DNA of 64,000 nt, taken from contig NC_092640.1 of NCBI RefSeq assembly GCF_039555335.1, positions 36,512,784-36,576,783 of the forward strand, read 5' to 3'. The DNA is from Amphiura filiformis (taxonomy: Eukaryota; Echinodermata; Ophiuroidea; Amphilepidida; Amphiuridae). Shown here one piece after another: positions 34,001 to 43,430 of the stretch. Made by a program: the position numbers and the translations under genes. The notes beneath the pieces are model-generated. The model had not been told where the DNA came from, did not search any database, and was given only the letters and a program-made list of their open reading frames with translations. Within the stretch, counting starts at the first letter, position 1. Each line of letters opens with the position of its first letter.

Positions 34001-35476
34001 TCCAAAACATCACTATATAGCAAGCAGTCTCCAATTGGTTACCATTATTTTATGCTAAAGACATGAATTTACTTAAATATTGATGATATTTGAGTTAAGG
34101 GGTAGGGGTAGCATTGTGGGGTATTTTCCCAGTTCTACTGAGTCCAATTTCACAACCTTGGTCTTGTTGGGTAGATATGAACTGCAAAAGTACAAAAAAT
34201 ACATGAGATATTAATTTAGAACAACTCTGACTTGACCATGGGTTAAAGGGACATGTGACGCCTGATTTGTAGTAATTTTCAAGGCTGTGTGACCTTTTGA
34301 CCTCTGATCAAAACATGGACAGCCTAAAATCATATATCGTTTATTTTTGGCAATGCTGCAGTTCATATCTATGCAACAATACCACATCTCGGAAATTTGA
34401 CTGAGTAGAACTGGGTAAATATTCCATAATACTACCCATACCCTTAATATAGCAACTCAAATATCATTAATATTTAACTTACATACGTGTTTTTAGGAAA
34501 AATAATGGTAACCAATTGGAGACTGCTTGCTATTTGGTGATGTTCTAGAGGGTTCAAACAAACTACACAAAGTGTTTGATATTGGTTAGGATGACATCTG
34601 AGTGCCTACTTTTCCCAGATTGTTTCTACTGATTTATCTATATCATGTATATACAGTTATACAATAAGAATAACAAAAAAACTTTTATTTCAGCTCCATA
34701 CTAGTATGTACCCCAGTAAAATTCTCCGGGAGTTCCAAGTCAATCCGAGAAAAAAAGTGATTTCGCCTCACCCTAATGTACAACTCATAATGTTAACACA
34801 AGATAAGCATCTGCTGTTCAGTTGGCTTTGCCACTTTCAGATAATGAAACCAGCAAATGCCGACACTTCAACAAATATTGTTAACTTTAAGTGGCATGAA
34901 GGTTATTAAAACTGTCTTTGGAATGTATTATTATAATTTTGCAGGCCAGAAAGACGCATCTCAGTGCAGTGTTTGACCAAATTGAGTTCTGACCGAAGGC
35001 CTCAATTCAGAGTTGCGGCTTTATGGCTAACTGCAAATGGCTATATTGAGGCTAAGTAGAATTGTGCTATACTTGTATATAATATGAAGTTTGATTGGGT
35101 TAAAGTTTTTGATTTGAAGAATCTGTAGGTGCTGTTGATTATGTTGGTACCAAAATCTCAAATTAGCCAAAAGTGAGTTAATGCTTTCTGTTTCTGAACC
35201 CTCTACTTATGAATGGATGTTCTTTTAAAACGGCTATGAGTTTTAACAATTAATTGTTAATTATATAAATATATTATAATGTTTTATAACATTTTCCATG
35301 TATTTTGCATGGACAGTGATTCGGTTGAATCGGGCTACCCTGGGTGAACATGTTGTAAATAAATAAATAAATAAACTAATAAATATATTATTGGTCTTAC
35401 CTGATGCCAGTGGTGAAGCAAATACGGTTTGTGCCATGAAGGCAAAGAGGGTCGCGATGATAATAAGCTTATTCAT
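21897..35476 (-). CDS. Secreted small cysteine-containing protein with EGF-like segment and candidate alternative micro-exons
   Basis: Minus-strand exons: 35476-35401 (signal peptide), 29675-29598 (EGF-like), then optional micro-exons between 27709 and 22729, then 22015-21897 (terminal). Every core junction is phase 1 with GT-AG sites. Without micro-exons the product is about 90 residues; each 21-base micro-exon would add seven. Residues 1-20 are a classic signal peptide (MNKLIIIATLFAFMAQTVFA). The EGF-like part has four Cys (NPC, DPC, QVC, YNC) and G-Y. The tail adds RCGPDC and a Cys near the C-terminus. It is probably exported. The EGF resemblance is partial because the usual C-x-C step is not seen. 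I recognise no named family. A TATA box precedes it. The terminal exon is less certain than the first two. Confidence 0.65.
22729..22747 (-). other. Candidate micro-exon copy 1 (19 bases, frame-breaking)
   Basis: Flanked on the minus strand by ATACTTTTCAG and GTAAGTGTTT like its sister copies, but two bases shorter, so inclusion would shift the frame. Confidence 0.4.
23083..23103 (-). other. Candidate micro-exon copy 2 (21 bases)
   Basis: Acceptor ATACTTTTCAG, donor ATG|GTAAGT. Read in phase 1 it encodes L-P-D-V-T-N between the split codons. Confidence 0.45.
23288..23632 (-). mobile_element. 5'-truncated L2-like non-LTR retrotransposon end
   Basis: The minus-strand ORF at 23617-23414 encodes the end block of L2/CR1-type polymerases (SALDATRLVVPRSNR, DRSFSVQGPKLWNNIPL, FKSNLKTRLY). 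It is followed by a 3' region with TGTAAAGTGCTTTGATCAGG and GCGCTATATTAAGTGC, and a TTATTATTATTATT tail. It interrupts one repeat unit of the array. Confidence 0.83.
23907..23927 (-). other. Candidate micro-exon copy 3 (21 bases)
   Basis: Acceptor ATACTTTTCAG, donor ATG|GTAAGT. In phase 1 it encodes L-P-D-R-A-N. Confidence 0.45.
24330..24400 (-). repeat. tRNA-like B-box segment, probable SINE remnant
   Basis: The minus strand reads GGTGCGAGTTCGACCCTCGC, close to a tRNA B box (GGTTCGANNCC). A diverged copy is at 28085-28150. No cloverleaf can be completed, so it is not a tRNA gene. Confidence 0.35.
25089..25109 (-). other. Candidate micro-exon copy 4 (21 bases)
   Basis: Same splice sites as copy 3. 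One base differs, giving S-P-D-R-A-N in phase 1. Confidence 0.45.
25494..25731. mobile_element. 238-bp MITE with 40-bp inverted termini
   Basis: The termini TGTGATGCGATCAAGCAAAA and its complement continue into AGTCGGAACTCGGAAAT. TA flanks both ends (25492-25493 and 25732-25733). The paralogous repeat unit near 24230 has the uninterrupted CCCATATATAACCATCGC, which is an empty site. Confidence 0.9.
26274..27306. mobile_element. 1033-bp PIF/Harbinger-like nonautonomous transposon
   Basis: Inverted termini of about 65 bp with few mismatches start GGGATCAAATCAAAACTCGA and continue with CCGCCGGTTGCCCGCCGGTT-type GC-rich sequence. TTA flanks both ends (26271-26273 and 27307-27309). A TTA/TAA 3-bp duplication with G-rich ends fits PIF/Harbinger. 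The interior is AT-rich without a transposase. Sister repeat units show the empty site (GACTGTGTTACTTGGTTT). Confidence 0.86.
27328..27348 (-). other. Candidate micro-exon copy 5 (21 bases)
   Basis: Same splice sites. In phase 1 it encodes L-P-D-R-T-N. It lies 22 bases from a 1-kb transposon inserted into this repeat unit. Confidence 0.45.
27680..27709 (-). other. Candidate micro-exon copy 6 (30 bases)
   Basis: Acceptor ATATTTTTCAG, donor ATG|GTACGT. Nine bases longer than the others, keeping the frame. In phase 1 it encodes L-A-D-R-K-R-H-T-N. Confidence 0.4.
28437..28677. mobile_element. 240-bp MITE with 27-bp inverted termini
   Basis: AGTCTGTCCACTTAGAAGTA at the left pairs with TACTTCTATGTGGACAGACT at the right. 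The interior is GC-rich (GGCGCGCCAACTGC, TACGCGTCG), unlike the AT-rich surroundings. Confidence 0.75.
28680..29590. other. Intron sequence, nothing specific seen
   Basis: AT-rich. A minus-strand ORF at 29349-29558 has no recognised domain. Confidence 0.35.
29598..29675 (-). CDS. EGF-like exon
   Basis: The acceptor CCTATTTCAG and donor GAC|GTAAGA bound 78 bases, phase 1 on both sides. The reading is GDNPCSSDPCPDDQVC followed by FYGMDGYNCR. The N-P-C...P-C...C...G-Y-x-C pattern is typical of EGF-like modules. It joins in frame with the signal exon. Confidence 0.72.
30170..30410. repeat. Two diverged tandem units of about 150 bp
   Basis: The segments near 30171 and 30322 share CTTCCGTTTT, AATTAGC(A/T)AATTAGCA-like words and AAATGTTGTCCAAA(T/G)TG. 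No coding signal. Confidence 0.5.
30958..31550. mobile_element. Inverted-repeat element of the CTGCGCCAAA family (longer copy)
   Basis: The left arm (30958-31130) and the inverted right arm (31390-31545) share ACATTATGACACC, TTGAATC(T/C)AATGTGACTT and AACTGAACCATATTG. The left terminus ACTGCGCCAAATAAGTATCC matches the compact copy at 45633-45884. The right terminus is degraded. Confidence 0.7.
32601..33223. mobile_element. 623-bp inverted-repeat element within the RT relic
   Basis: Ends GGGCTTAGAGCCAGAACCA and TGGTTCTGGCTCTAAGCCC. The interior repeats TGGACATA(G/A)CCA(G/A)TTTTGGC words four times. No clear target duplication was seen. Confidence 0.65.
33398..33760. mobile_element. 363-bp MITE with TTAA target duplication
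   Basis: Termini GGTGGTACTACACCTCTTGA and its near-complement, flanked by TTAA at 33394-33397 and 33761-33764. TTAA is typical of piggyBac and Kolobok superfamilies. Removing it restores continuity of the flanking RT relic reading (YFKAL then VYKFLNDL). Partial copies lie at 3829-4028 and 45345-45428. Confidence 0.9.
33836..34773. mobile_element. 938-bp inverted-repeat element with TA duplication
   Basis: Arms of about 75 bp at each end (GGGTGGGCGAAAAACACTTT at the left; the right end is its near-complement, with TCTCCGGGAGTTCC). Further inward pairing occurs (CAATTGGTTACCATTATT, AGCAAGCAGTCTCC against GGAGACTGCTTGCT). TA lies on both sides. No transposase ORF. Confidence 0.82.
35401..35476 (-). 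CDS. Signal-peptide exon
   Basis: ATG at 35476-35474, 25 codons plus one base, then the donor CAG|GTAAGA. The hydrophobic core IIIATLFAFMA is followed by a small-residue cleavage region (VFA-SP). A TATA box lies 68-73 bases upstream of the ATG. Confidence 0.83.
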
Positions 35477-35477
35477 G

Positions 35478-35532
35478 GTTACGGCTTCGAATCAGTGTGG
35501 CTCCGAATCTTTCTTGTTACGGCTTCGAATCA
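35478..35532 (-). repeat. Direct repeat in the 5' leader of the secreted-protein gene
   Basis: A 17-base word (TGATTCGAAGCCGTAAC on the minus strand) occurs twice, 38 bases apart, each time preceded by GGAGCCA. It spans the predicted transcription start and leader. Confidence 0.7.
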
Positions 35533-35543
35533 CAATGGCTCCC

Positions 35544-35549
35544 TTTATA
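35544..35549 (-). promoter_or_regulatory. TATA box of the secreted-protein gene
   Basis: TATAAA (minus strand, in AGTATAAAGGGAG) lies 68-73 bases upstream of the start codon, so transcription would begin near 35515. Confidence 0.65.
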
Positions 35550-35799
35550 CTGGATTTTCTCTCTTAACTGAAATACCGCCGGATAGCAAATGGTAACAAT
35601 TCTTTTACTATTGCAGTTCGTGGCACGTACGTACGCATATCAGTTACACGGCAAAAATATACGGCAGCTTATTTGATATCTTAAATACTGCAGAAACATA
35701 ATTAAAAATGCTATATTTTATAAATACCACGACGAAGATTTACAGAGTTACAAATATTATATCACATTAGGCATTTTATTTGATTGGCAAAATGAGATA

Positions 35800-36015
35800 A
35801 TAAATACTGCTCATTTCTCTTGAACCTATTATTTCTAAACTCCTGGAAAAGACCATCCACAGAACATTCTTCACTCCTTGTAGGAAAGCAACTGGGTCAC
35901 GGAGAGATAATTTGGATTTCTTCCGAACAACAGATGCTCTTTTCGAGCTAGCTAAGGCGTTTGACAAGGTGCCCCAGGCACAACGCTTGTCAAATGGAAT
36001 ACTTTGGTTACTTTA
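35800..36015 (+). pseudogene. Short reverse transcriptase fragment
   Basis: The plus strand reads SLEPIISKLLEKTIH, then a gap, then ELAKAFDKVPQAQRLSNGI. This is the region around motif A of a non-LTR reverse transcriptase, with deletions and frame changes. Orientation is opposite to the host gene whose promoter lies just upstream. Confidence 0.6.
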
Positions 36016-36146
36016 TCCTCAATATCTAAGCAGGCTGTGTGTGTGGGTACTTCCCCGGTACACTGGGGGAGGTTTATGTGTTTCCTTCTGTTTCTGATAA
36101 TTTTTTTTAAAATCGCTCCATTTGGGGAAACATTTTTGATCTCAAC

Positions 36147-36530
36147 CAGTCACCTTTGTTTCCATTGGACATTTTATTGTGAAATTTCATTGTACAAGGA
36201 CTACATTAAAAAAAAATTTCACATAGCCCCCGAATGAAAAGTATTTAATTATCTTGTAATCACTCAAAGAGCATTTTGTGTGAATTTTACATCTGAACTA
36301 GGTGCTATTTAATTTTTATGAGCCTTTTTTTATTTTACAAGTCTATGGGGGTGACGATTAGAAATGGACGGCAATATTGAAAACCCTCATTTTGGGCCAT
36401 TTTAGACACTAAAAAAAAGAATAGCATTTAGTTTGGATGTAAAATTCACACACAATGCTACCTGAGTGAGTACAATCATAATTAAATACATTTCATTTGG
36501 GGGCTATAGCAAAAACAAAAAATGTCCTAT
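36147..36530. mobile_element. Compact inverted-repeat element (copy B, same family as 10545-11695)
   Basis: The arms (about 36147-36320 and 36415-36530) contain ATAGCCCCCGAATGAAA and GTGTGAATTTTACATC in inverted order around a central CCCTCATTTTGGGCCATTTT segment. It lacks the insertions of copy A. Confidence 0.75.
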
Positions 36531-36934
36531 ACACCTATCCGACTTCGCCATTACTGCGGTGTCCCCGATGTAAAACTGCGGTGTCCCAAGGTCGGGGGTT
36601 CCATCCATTATTTATTGTGTGCTATACAGAATTGTACCCGGAATTGTACACAACAGTGATATTCAATACACAATCATGAGTATTGAATTACGAATTAAAT
36701 CTCCCGCTCTGGTACATCTGTGTTGCCGTCAATAGAGGGCCAAATACAGTAAACGCTTCTCGGATTGGTGTATACCTTAATGGTTATGGAACAAAGATGC
36801 AGTGCCGTATTTCTTTTTGACATGTGAGATGGCGGTCGTCAAGAGGTTGGCTCACTTTTTGCTATTGCGAAATGGTCACAGTACAGCTATAATGTAGTAC
36901 GATATTTCGCTCTAGTTTCTCTTTTATTTAACAC

Positions 36935-37160
36935 AACTGGGGGGGGTGAAACTTAACCTTTTGGCATTTCAAGATATGAAAAGGACTCAAGATATGAATA
37001 TTGACCTAGGTCTTATGAGGAGTGTCATCCCGATGAGGAAATTATTTTCATTTACTTTTTTCTCTTTATTGTCACTACTTGTGTGTGTGTGTGTGGGGGG
37101 GGGGAGGGACGACGTCATAACTCTTTGACATTTCGAGATATGAAAAGGAACCAAAATATG
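36935..37160. repeat. Duplicated GATATGAAAAGGA segment with G-runs
   Basis: A G-run followed by TTTGACATTTC(A/G)AGATATGAAAAGGA and ATATGAATATTG occurs at 36940-37005 and 37095-37168. A (GT)n run precedes the second G-run. Confidence 0.6.
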
Positions 37161-38478
37161 AATATTGTTAAAATTTTAATCCTTAATTTATCTTGTAATG
37201 ATTTCTTTTCTGAAAATTGAAATTAAGGGCGCACAGCCATACTTTTTGGTGGTGTGAAGTATCATTAATTACAGTGTCTGTTGTTCTACATGTTGTGCAT
37301 GTACAGCCTGTCTCAAAAAAAAATTGTGCAAGTGAAAAGCGCCCTCTTTGGCAATTACAAAATACCATTGTGACATGATGCTTCAGTACAGCAACGTCAA
37401 GGGCAGAGTCTAAGCTCTACAATACCGTTTGTTCTGTTCAATTTGCTCTTTTTAATCTCGAGATATGTTTAGTTAACAACTAAAGGGTAAAATCACAATT
37501 GTCCAACTGGGGACAGTGTCTTTGAAAAGAGCGGTATTGTATTCAATCAGCGAGTGTACACATACACGGGTGATGAGTGCGGCCTGATTATAGTGCAGAG
37601 CAATACACTAAAAATAGTGTAAACCCATTTATATGGTAAATAATCTGGTACATCACTACTTCTACAGCGAATAGTATGAATGATGCTAGATATGGCTTGC
37701 CACCTTTCCGTTCCGGTTTTTTTTTTAAATTTTTTTTTTAGAGGCGTGGGAAGAGATCCGTTTTTAGAAGGCAGGAGGAAAACCTGCGAGGACGAGCATG
37801 GGCCGGCAACCAAACTCACATGTGGCAACGTGGGAAATTGGACCGGGCTGTAGTAGTGAGAAGCGAGTCAGTACAATGACAACTATACTATATCACTCAC
37901 CGTTGCTCACTGTAATTATTACCGGCGTTCACTCTAATCATTACCGGGGTGGTAAATGGCTGCATGATGCGCACTTCCAACCTTTGCTTTGCTCTCCTTA
38001 CCTAACCCCTCTTTCTCCCTGCATGCCCTTGCCTTTCTCCCGCATGCTGCTTACCCTTTGATTTACTTTGATTTGCTATTCTTACTATACTTAAGGTTCC
38101 AATTATGGCAATTCCATCAGTCCTCCTGTTCCTAATCGCCTCTCTGTAGTTACCAACCCCCACGTTCTCGAAGATTGCATGTCAATCGCGGACCACCTGT
38201 TACGGCTTTGCCTTGCGGCATAGTTAACAGACGGGGGCTCTGGGGGCAATAGCCTATGGCCTGAAAGGCTGCTGGAGCAATCTGGAAGGCTATAGAATAT
38301 TGCTTACGGGAAGGAAAACCCGAACAAGCCCATAGGGGCCCTTACGTGTATATTTAAGGCAAGTGGCTGGTGGCCCGCCCCTATGTAAGTAATGCAACAA
38401 CTCACCCGACTGGGAAGTCATTGGCCGTGTACCCAGTATGTAAAGCAGGTCAATACTCTTAAAGAGTAATCTCCTATC

Positions 38479-39198
38479 ATGAAAGTCGACACCCCCCCGT
38501 TAAGGCCCCTAGTCCCGGTGGCTGCTCGTCGGCAACAGAGTGGCAGGGGTGCTAAGAATCCGCCGGATGTTTGGTTGCCATCTCCACAGGTACAAATAGA
38601 GGAAGAAACAAGGAAGACAACCAGGATCAGCGTAAGTAGCCGGAAGTCGACAAAATACCAAAATGTGACAAAAGCCACAGCTGAGCAGGCCTCAAATACA
38701 AGGGGCCGCACTGTGACAAATAAGCCAATAGTGACAAAACAGCCAACTCTAACAAAGACTGCTGTACAGGAACCTACAAAGAAAAGGAGCTCCAGTGGTA
38801 TTAATATAGGAACCTGGAATGTCAGGACGCTTAGGACGGAAGGTCATTGGGAAATCCTCCTTGATGAAGTAAGAAGATTTGGTCTTGACATCCTTGGACT
38901 CTGCGAAACACATCTGACAGAATCCGAGACACTCATCAACAAAGATGAATACACCATCCTTCTAGCAGGTAGGAAAGATGGCATTGGAAGAGAAGGTGTT
39001 GGGCTTCTAATATCACAGCCACTTCTTGAAAGTTCAAAACGAAGGATGGAATACTCAACATCATTAATGTTTACGCCGCCACCACTACGCACAGTGATGA
39101 AGAGAGTGATGAATTTTATGATGGGCTACAACATCACCTTCAGAAAGTCAATAAGAAGGAGAAACTTATTCTTATGGGGGATTTCAATGCCAAAATAG
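38479..39198 (+). pseudogene. RTE-like ORF, first part: basic N-terminus and endonuclease start
   Basis: 239 codons. Residues about 1-105 are basic and low-complexity (Thr/Lys/Arg-rich). From residue 110 the endonuclease begins (INIGTWNVRTL). The reading goes out of frame near residue 185 (after LLISQPLLESS), with the true continuation in the next frame. Confidence 0.8.
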
Positions 39199-41024
39199 GC
39201 TCTGACAGTAAAGCTTGGACCCCCGCAATGGGCAAGTATGGTATTGGTAAGATCAACAGCAGAGGGGAGAAACTGTTGGAATTCTGCATGCTCCACAAGT
39301 TGACAGTTTGTAACACCCACTTCCAGCATAAAGCATGTGGGAAATACAAAAATATGACTGACTTTGTCATAACTCAACAGGAGAACCTAAGTACCATCCA
39401 GAATTGCCGATCATACTGCTCAGCTGATGTGGGCTCAGATCACAATCTAGTGATCGCTAAAGTGGTGTCAGCACCAGTCAGAACCAAACGCCTGAAAACA
39501 ACTCCAAAAAGCTATGACGTCAGTAGACTTACCAACCCCCTGATTGCAGAAGAGTTCAGAGCCAAGATTGGTGGCACTTTTGAACCCCTGCTTCAACTGG
39601 AGGATACTGATGTAGAAGACCTATGGACGAAGTTCAGAGACACCACAAACAAAATTACTGAAGAATCAGTTGGTATTTGGAGGGCTCGCCAAGTGAAGGG
39701 ATTGCCTGAAGAAGTCAGGAAAATGTGCCACTTGAGAAGAAAAGCCAGAGTCTTGATGTTAAACAACCCTTCAGCTCTAAACAAGAACTGTTATCGGAAG
39801 CTGAACAAAGGGGTCAAATATCAAGTGAAGCAGTGGAAAAGAAAACTTCTTGAAAAAGACGTTCAAGAAATGGAAGAAGCCCATGCAAAGAACATAAGCC
39901 ATGATCTCTTCAAGAAAGTCACAAAACTAGCAGGTGATAAAACCAAAGTTCAAACTGCAGCCAAAGACAAACATGGTTCACTGAAAACAGCCCCAGAGGA
40001 AGTAATGAAGTGCTGGGAGGAATACTTCAGTAAACATCTGAATACAGAATTCCCCAGAGACTGTAATATACTTAACTCCATCCCGGAGCCTGTTAACCCC
40101 GCTTCAGCAAGTTTGCCCTTTTCAATAGGTGAAGTTGAAGAGGCCATCAAGAACCTCATTGCAAAAATGTATGAGCAAACCAAATGCTCAGTCGTGGTAA
40201 ATGGAAAGATCGTCGATTGGTTTGAAGTCCTAGTTGGTGTTAGACAGGGATGTCTTCTCTCACCATGCCTCTTCAATCTATATCTGGAGTTTGTCATGAA
40301 GGACATCCAAAATCTTGGCTCCGGTGTGCAGATGGGTGACATGTGCATTAACAACATCCGATATGCAGATGACACCACACTCATTGATATGGACTTTGAG
40401 AACCTGCAAATCTCCACGAAGGAATTGGAAAAAGCATACAGCAGCTGGGGAATGAAAATTAACCCAACAAAATGCAAGATCATGTCTGACGATCCAAGAG
40501 ATATCATGCTGAACCAAATGCCCATTGACAAAGTAAATAACTTTGTCTTTCTGGGTAGTAGTGTGCCCTCAGTTGAAGAGGATATTAAACGTCGCACAAA
40601 GTTGGCAGCATGGGCATTTGGTAGATTGAAAAATACCATCTGCTCTAACCATGACATCACCAGATCGCTGAAAGTAAGGATCTACCAGTCGCACATCCTC
40701 CCTATTGCCACCTATGGGTCAGAATCCTGGGCGTTACATGGATCTGATCGACACAGATTGGATGTTTTTGAAATGCGATGCCTTAGGGCAATGCTTGGAG
40801 TTTCACTACTTGACAAAATCCGCAACAATTCCATCAGACAGAGTCTCAACATCACTATCTCCATCAATGATGTTATCTGCCGGAGACGTTTGAAATGGGC
40901 TGGGCATATCTTCAGAATGCCTCTACATCGGCTTCCCTACCAAGCCTACATTAATGACTTCAGCAAGAAAAGACCACCAGGTCGTCCACCAACCACTATC
41001 ACCAAATCGTATCGTACATTTTAA
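39174..41024 (+). pseudogene. RTE-like ORF, second part: endonuclease end and deleted reverse transcriptase
   Basis: 616 codons. MGDFNAKIGSD and SDHNLVIA close the endonuclease. Residues about 100-320 are the linker. Near residue 328 the RT fingers and motif A are missing. Residues 340-420 carry VRQGCLLSP and YADD; the C-terminus has the GHIFRMP block. The catalytic Asp pair is intact but the enzyme cannot be functional without motif A. Confidence 0.85.
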
Positions 41025-41039
41025 TTAACATCATCCAAA

Positions 41040-41585
41040 TAATGTAGCTAAAAAAAACCTTTATGCTGTCTTCAAAATGCTTCTCCTCCTACATGTTACA
41101 GCCTACAATTATGTAAGTTGCACATAATTATGTATCGCCTATATCCAGTGCCCATAGGGTGTAAACAGAATTTTTATTTTCATTTTTTGAACCAGCTACA
41201 TGTCGATGAAAGTACACTCCAGGTTCACTGATATCAAATTAATGGTATCATGTTTTATAAAATGTTTATTATAATTTTGTTAGTTATATATTAAAATATG
41301 AATCTTTTTAAGTGACTTATTATTATTTTTATTAGCTGCAGCTCCATGAAAGTACCAACATGGTTTATTAATGTCTCGTTAACGGTATTACAGACTTGAT
41401 ATGTAATATAATGGAATATTTTTTCGCAAAATTCCACGACTGGTCTGGAAGGGGTCTGCATAAACCGCATGGGCTACATATTAATTGGGGCGTGTCGGAA
41501 GATGGTGTAAAATAATTGTTTGATAGAAATTTTCTTTTCATGAGGTTACATTATGGTGCTCATAATGCAGTGAATTGACCTAAAA
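41040..41585. other. No gene seen
   Basis: AT-rich. Two diverged copies of a GCTACATG(T)CGATGAAAGTAC / GCTCCATGAAAGTACCAACA segment occur near 41200 and 41340. No coding exon. Confidence 0.4.
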
Positions 41586-41589
41586 TGGC

Positions 41590-41945
41590 GGGTTTTGGAG
41601 GGCTGATTTGAGTTTTGTTCCCCGGAATTACGAGGTGGTGGGTCTTTGGGAGCTGACGGCGTACCGGAAAAAGGGGTCTTTTGGAGCTGCGAACCGGGCT
41701 GCGAACAAGTAAAATGGGGTCTTTTGGAGCTGCGAACAGTCAGATTCAAGGGTCTGTCTTGGCATCTTGGTTGAAAATCGCCTAAAAAAACAGATATATG
41801 AGGAATGAGAAATTTTTGGGTCTTTTAGAGCTGAAATGATCAAAATCAAGGGTCTTTCGGAGCTCTATTTTGGTCAACTTATATGGGGTTTTTCGGAGCT
41901 GCGAAATCCAAAAAGGGGGGTCTTTCTGGGGGAACATACCCATGG
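41590..41945. repeat. Interspersed GGGTCTTTTGGAGCTG repeats
   Basis: Seven or eight imperfect copies of GGGTCTTT(T/C)GGAGCTGCGAA are spaced 30-70 bases apart, ending before a run of C at 41964. Minus-strand ORFs across them only mirror the repeat. Confidence 0.75.
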
Positions 41946-42155
41946 TCATTTGTGTTGAGTACCCCCCCCCCCCTGCAACATTGTGTGCTGTTATTATCAA
42001 ATTTTATAGTAAGTTGTTTGAGGTGATATTTCCGAAACTTCGTCAGCAATTGGCATTCGTCACAGCTGAATTACACTTTCAATATACCAATTTTTTAGAA
42101 AATGGGAGGAGCTTAGAAAACGTGATACGTACTCGGAAAATTTGAAGGCCACCTA

Positions 42156-42416
42156 CAATCAAGTGCAAATTTGCTGGGACACTTTCATAGTTCAATGACC
42201 CTCCCCGTACCCCTTATTCAATGTTGTATACCAAACGCCTCATTTTTTAAATGGCCTATATTTTTACTCCAACATTGGTTGGTGGGGAGGGAGGATTCGA
42301 AATAGGTTGGAAACTATACAAATAAAATATCACATGGTGAACTTCATATGACCGGTTTTATTGAACAGAGGGCGCGAAATATGAACAAGTGTCCCAGGGA
42401 AATTTGCACTTGATTG
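42156..42416. mobile_element. 261-bp MITE, composite left copy
   Basis: Inverted termini CAATCAAGTGCAAATTTGCT and its complement with a GGGACACTT extension, flanked by TA. Nearly identical, in the same orientation, to 44003-44265. Confidence 0.92.
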
Positions 42417-42839
42417 TATTGAAGAAGACAAAAAATAATCTATTACTTTCAGTAAAATTACCATAACTCGCAAACGCGTTGCTCGATTGACATGATTTTT
42501 CACTAATTTAAAACAAATAACATTGCGCATTTTTTGGTTACTTTAATTGTCATTTTTTGTCAAACTAAATATTTTTAGGTATCAAAACGCTGTAATATAT
42601 GCATTATTTAAGGCATATTTGACACATGATTGCTATTATAAGCGCATTATCTCAAAATTCACTTTTAAAACAATTTAAAACTAATCAAAATTAAATCATA
42701 TTGGAAATACAATCAAGTACAATCACTGAGTACAATCAGTTAAAAATACCTACTGAAATAACAAAAAAAATCATAAAACAAAACAATTGTTTCCCTTTAG
42801 TTTATTGGTAAATGTAAATGTAAATTGGCAACATAAAGG

Positions 42840-42932
42840 AAAAAAGAAAAAAGAAAAAAAAGAAAGAAAGAAAGAAAGAAAGAAAAAGAAAGAAAGAAAA
42901 AAAAGAAAAAAGAAAGAAAGAAAGAAAGAAAA
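42840..42932. repeat. (GAAA)n microsatellite
   Basis: Polypurine run of GAAA/AAAG units. Adjoins a tRNA-like SINE head, for which it may be the tail on the minus strand. Confidence 0.9.
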
Positions 42933-42939
42933 TAGCATT

Positions 42940-43012
42940 ACATGGATTCGAACTCGAGATCTCGGGGGCGAGAAGCAAGGCCAGTAACTATATGCCACCG
43001 GGAGACTGATGA
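42940..43012 (-). repeat. tRNA-derived SINE head
   Basis: On the minus strand GGTGGCATATAGTTACTGG resembles an A box and GAGTTCGAATCC a B box, spaced as in tRNA genes. It is followed by a TTTC-rich tail. The stems do not close perfectly, so it is a SINE or tRNA pseudogene. Confidence 0.55.
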
Positions 43013-43352
43013 CAATTCCACTCGATTTCAGCGTATTTAATCATATCATTGTAATTCTACTGTATTGTGTTATCGAGCTTCGATCCAATGAAATCATTCA
43101 TTAAAACTCATGTTTTGGTCGTATTCAGCATTTATCTAATGTATATTTTTAATATACACGGTCACATTATACATACCTTCCTAACTTTGATATGTTTATT
43201 GGTAATTATTCCTCCATTTAAGCCAAATGAGCACGGTCTACCATAATGTTAAATAAATATATATTACTTTTTAAGTTATATTATTCTGGTAGACCGTTAT
43301 TGCGTCATTAATTCTTGTTATCCTTGTTATTAATAAATTCGCATGAATAACA

Positions 43353-43430
43353 ACAGCTCAACCATGGTGTAGTGGTTTGCTTACTGCCTTCTGATCATGA
43401 GGGCTACGGTTCGAAGCTCATTATCGCCGA
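43353..43430 (+). repeat. tRNA-derived SINE head
   Basis: TGGTGTAGTGGTTTGC (A-box region), TTCTGATCATGAG (anticodon-loop-like) and GGTTCGAAGCTC (B box) are spaced as in a tRNA. Acceptor stem pairing is not convincing, so a functional tRNA is unlikely. Confidence 0.55.

Larger units (their letters stand above)
38150..41030 (+). mobile_element. RTE-like non-LTR retrotransposon, internally deleted
   Basis: A GC-richer leader (38150-38478) precedes an ORF that starts at 38479 and shifts frame near 39175. It encodes an APE endonuclease (NIGTWNVRTLRTEG, DILGLCETHL, MGDFNAKIGSD, SDHNLVIAKV), a linker, and the second half of a reverse transcriptase (VGVRQGCLLSPCLFN, IRYADDTTLI, RRLKWAGHIFRM). It stops within the usual GRPP C-terminal segment at about 41000. 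The region between EEAIKNL and KMYEQTKC (near 40160) lacks roughly 130 residues, including motif A. No 3' repeat tail is visible. Confidence 0.88.

Noticed and set aside
37700-37870. GC-richer segment with GGAGGAAAACCTGCGAGG that could be part of a retroelement leader
   Set aside because: I could not link it to the RTE-like element or any coding sequence.
43353-43430. tRNA gene
   Set aside because: A and B boxes are present but acceptor and anticodon stems do not pair well; better described as a SINE head.
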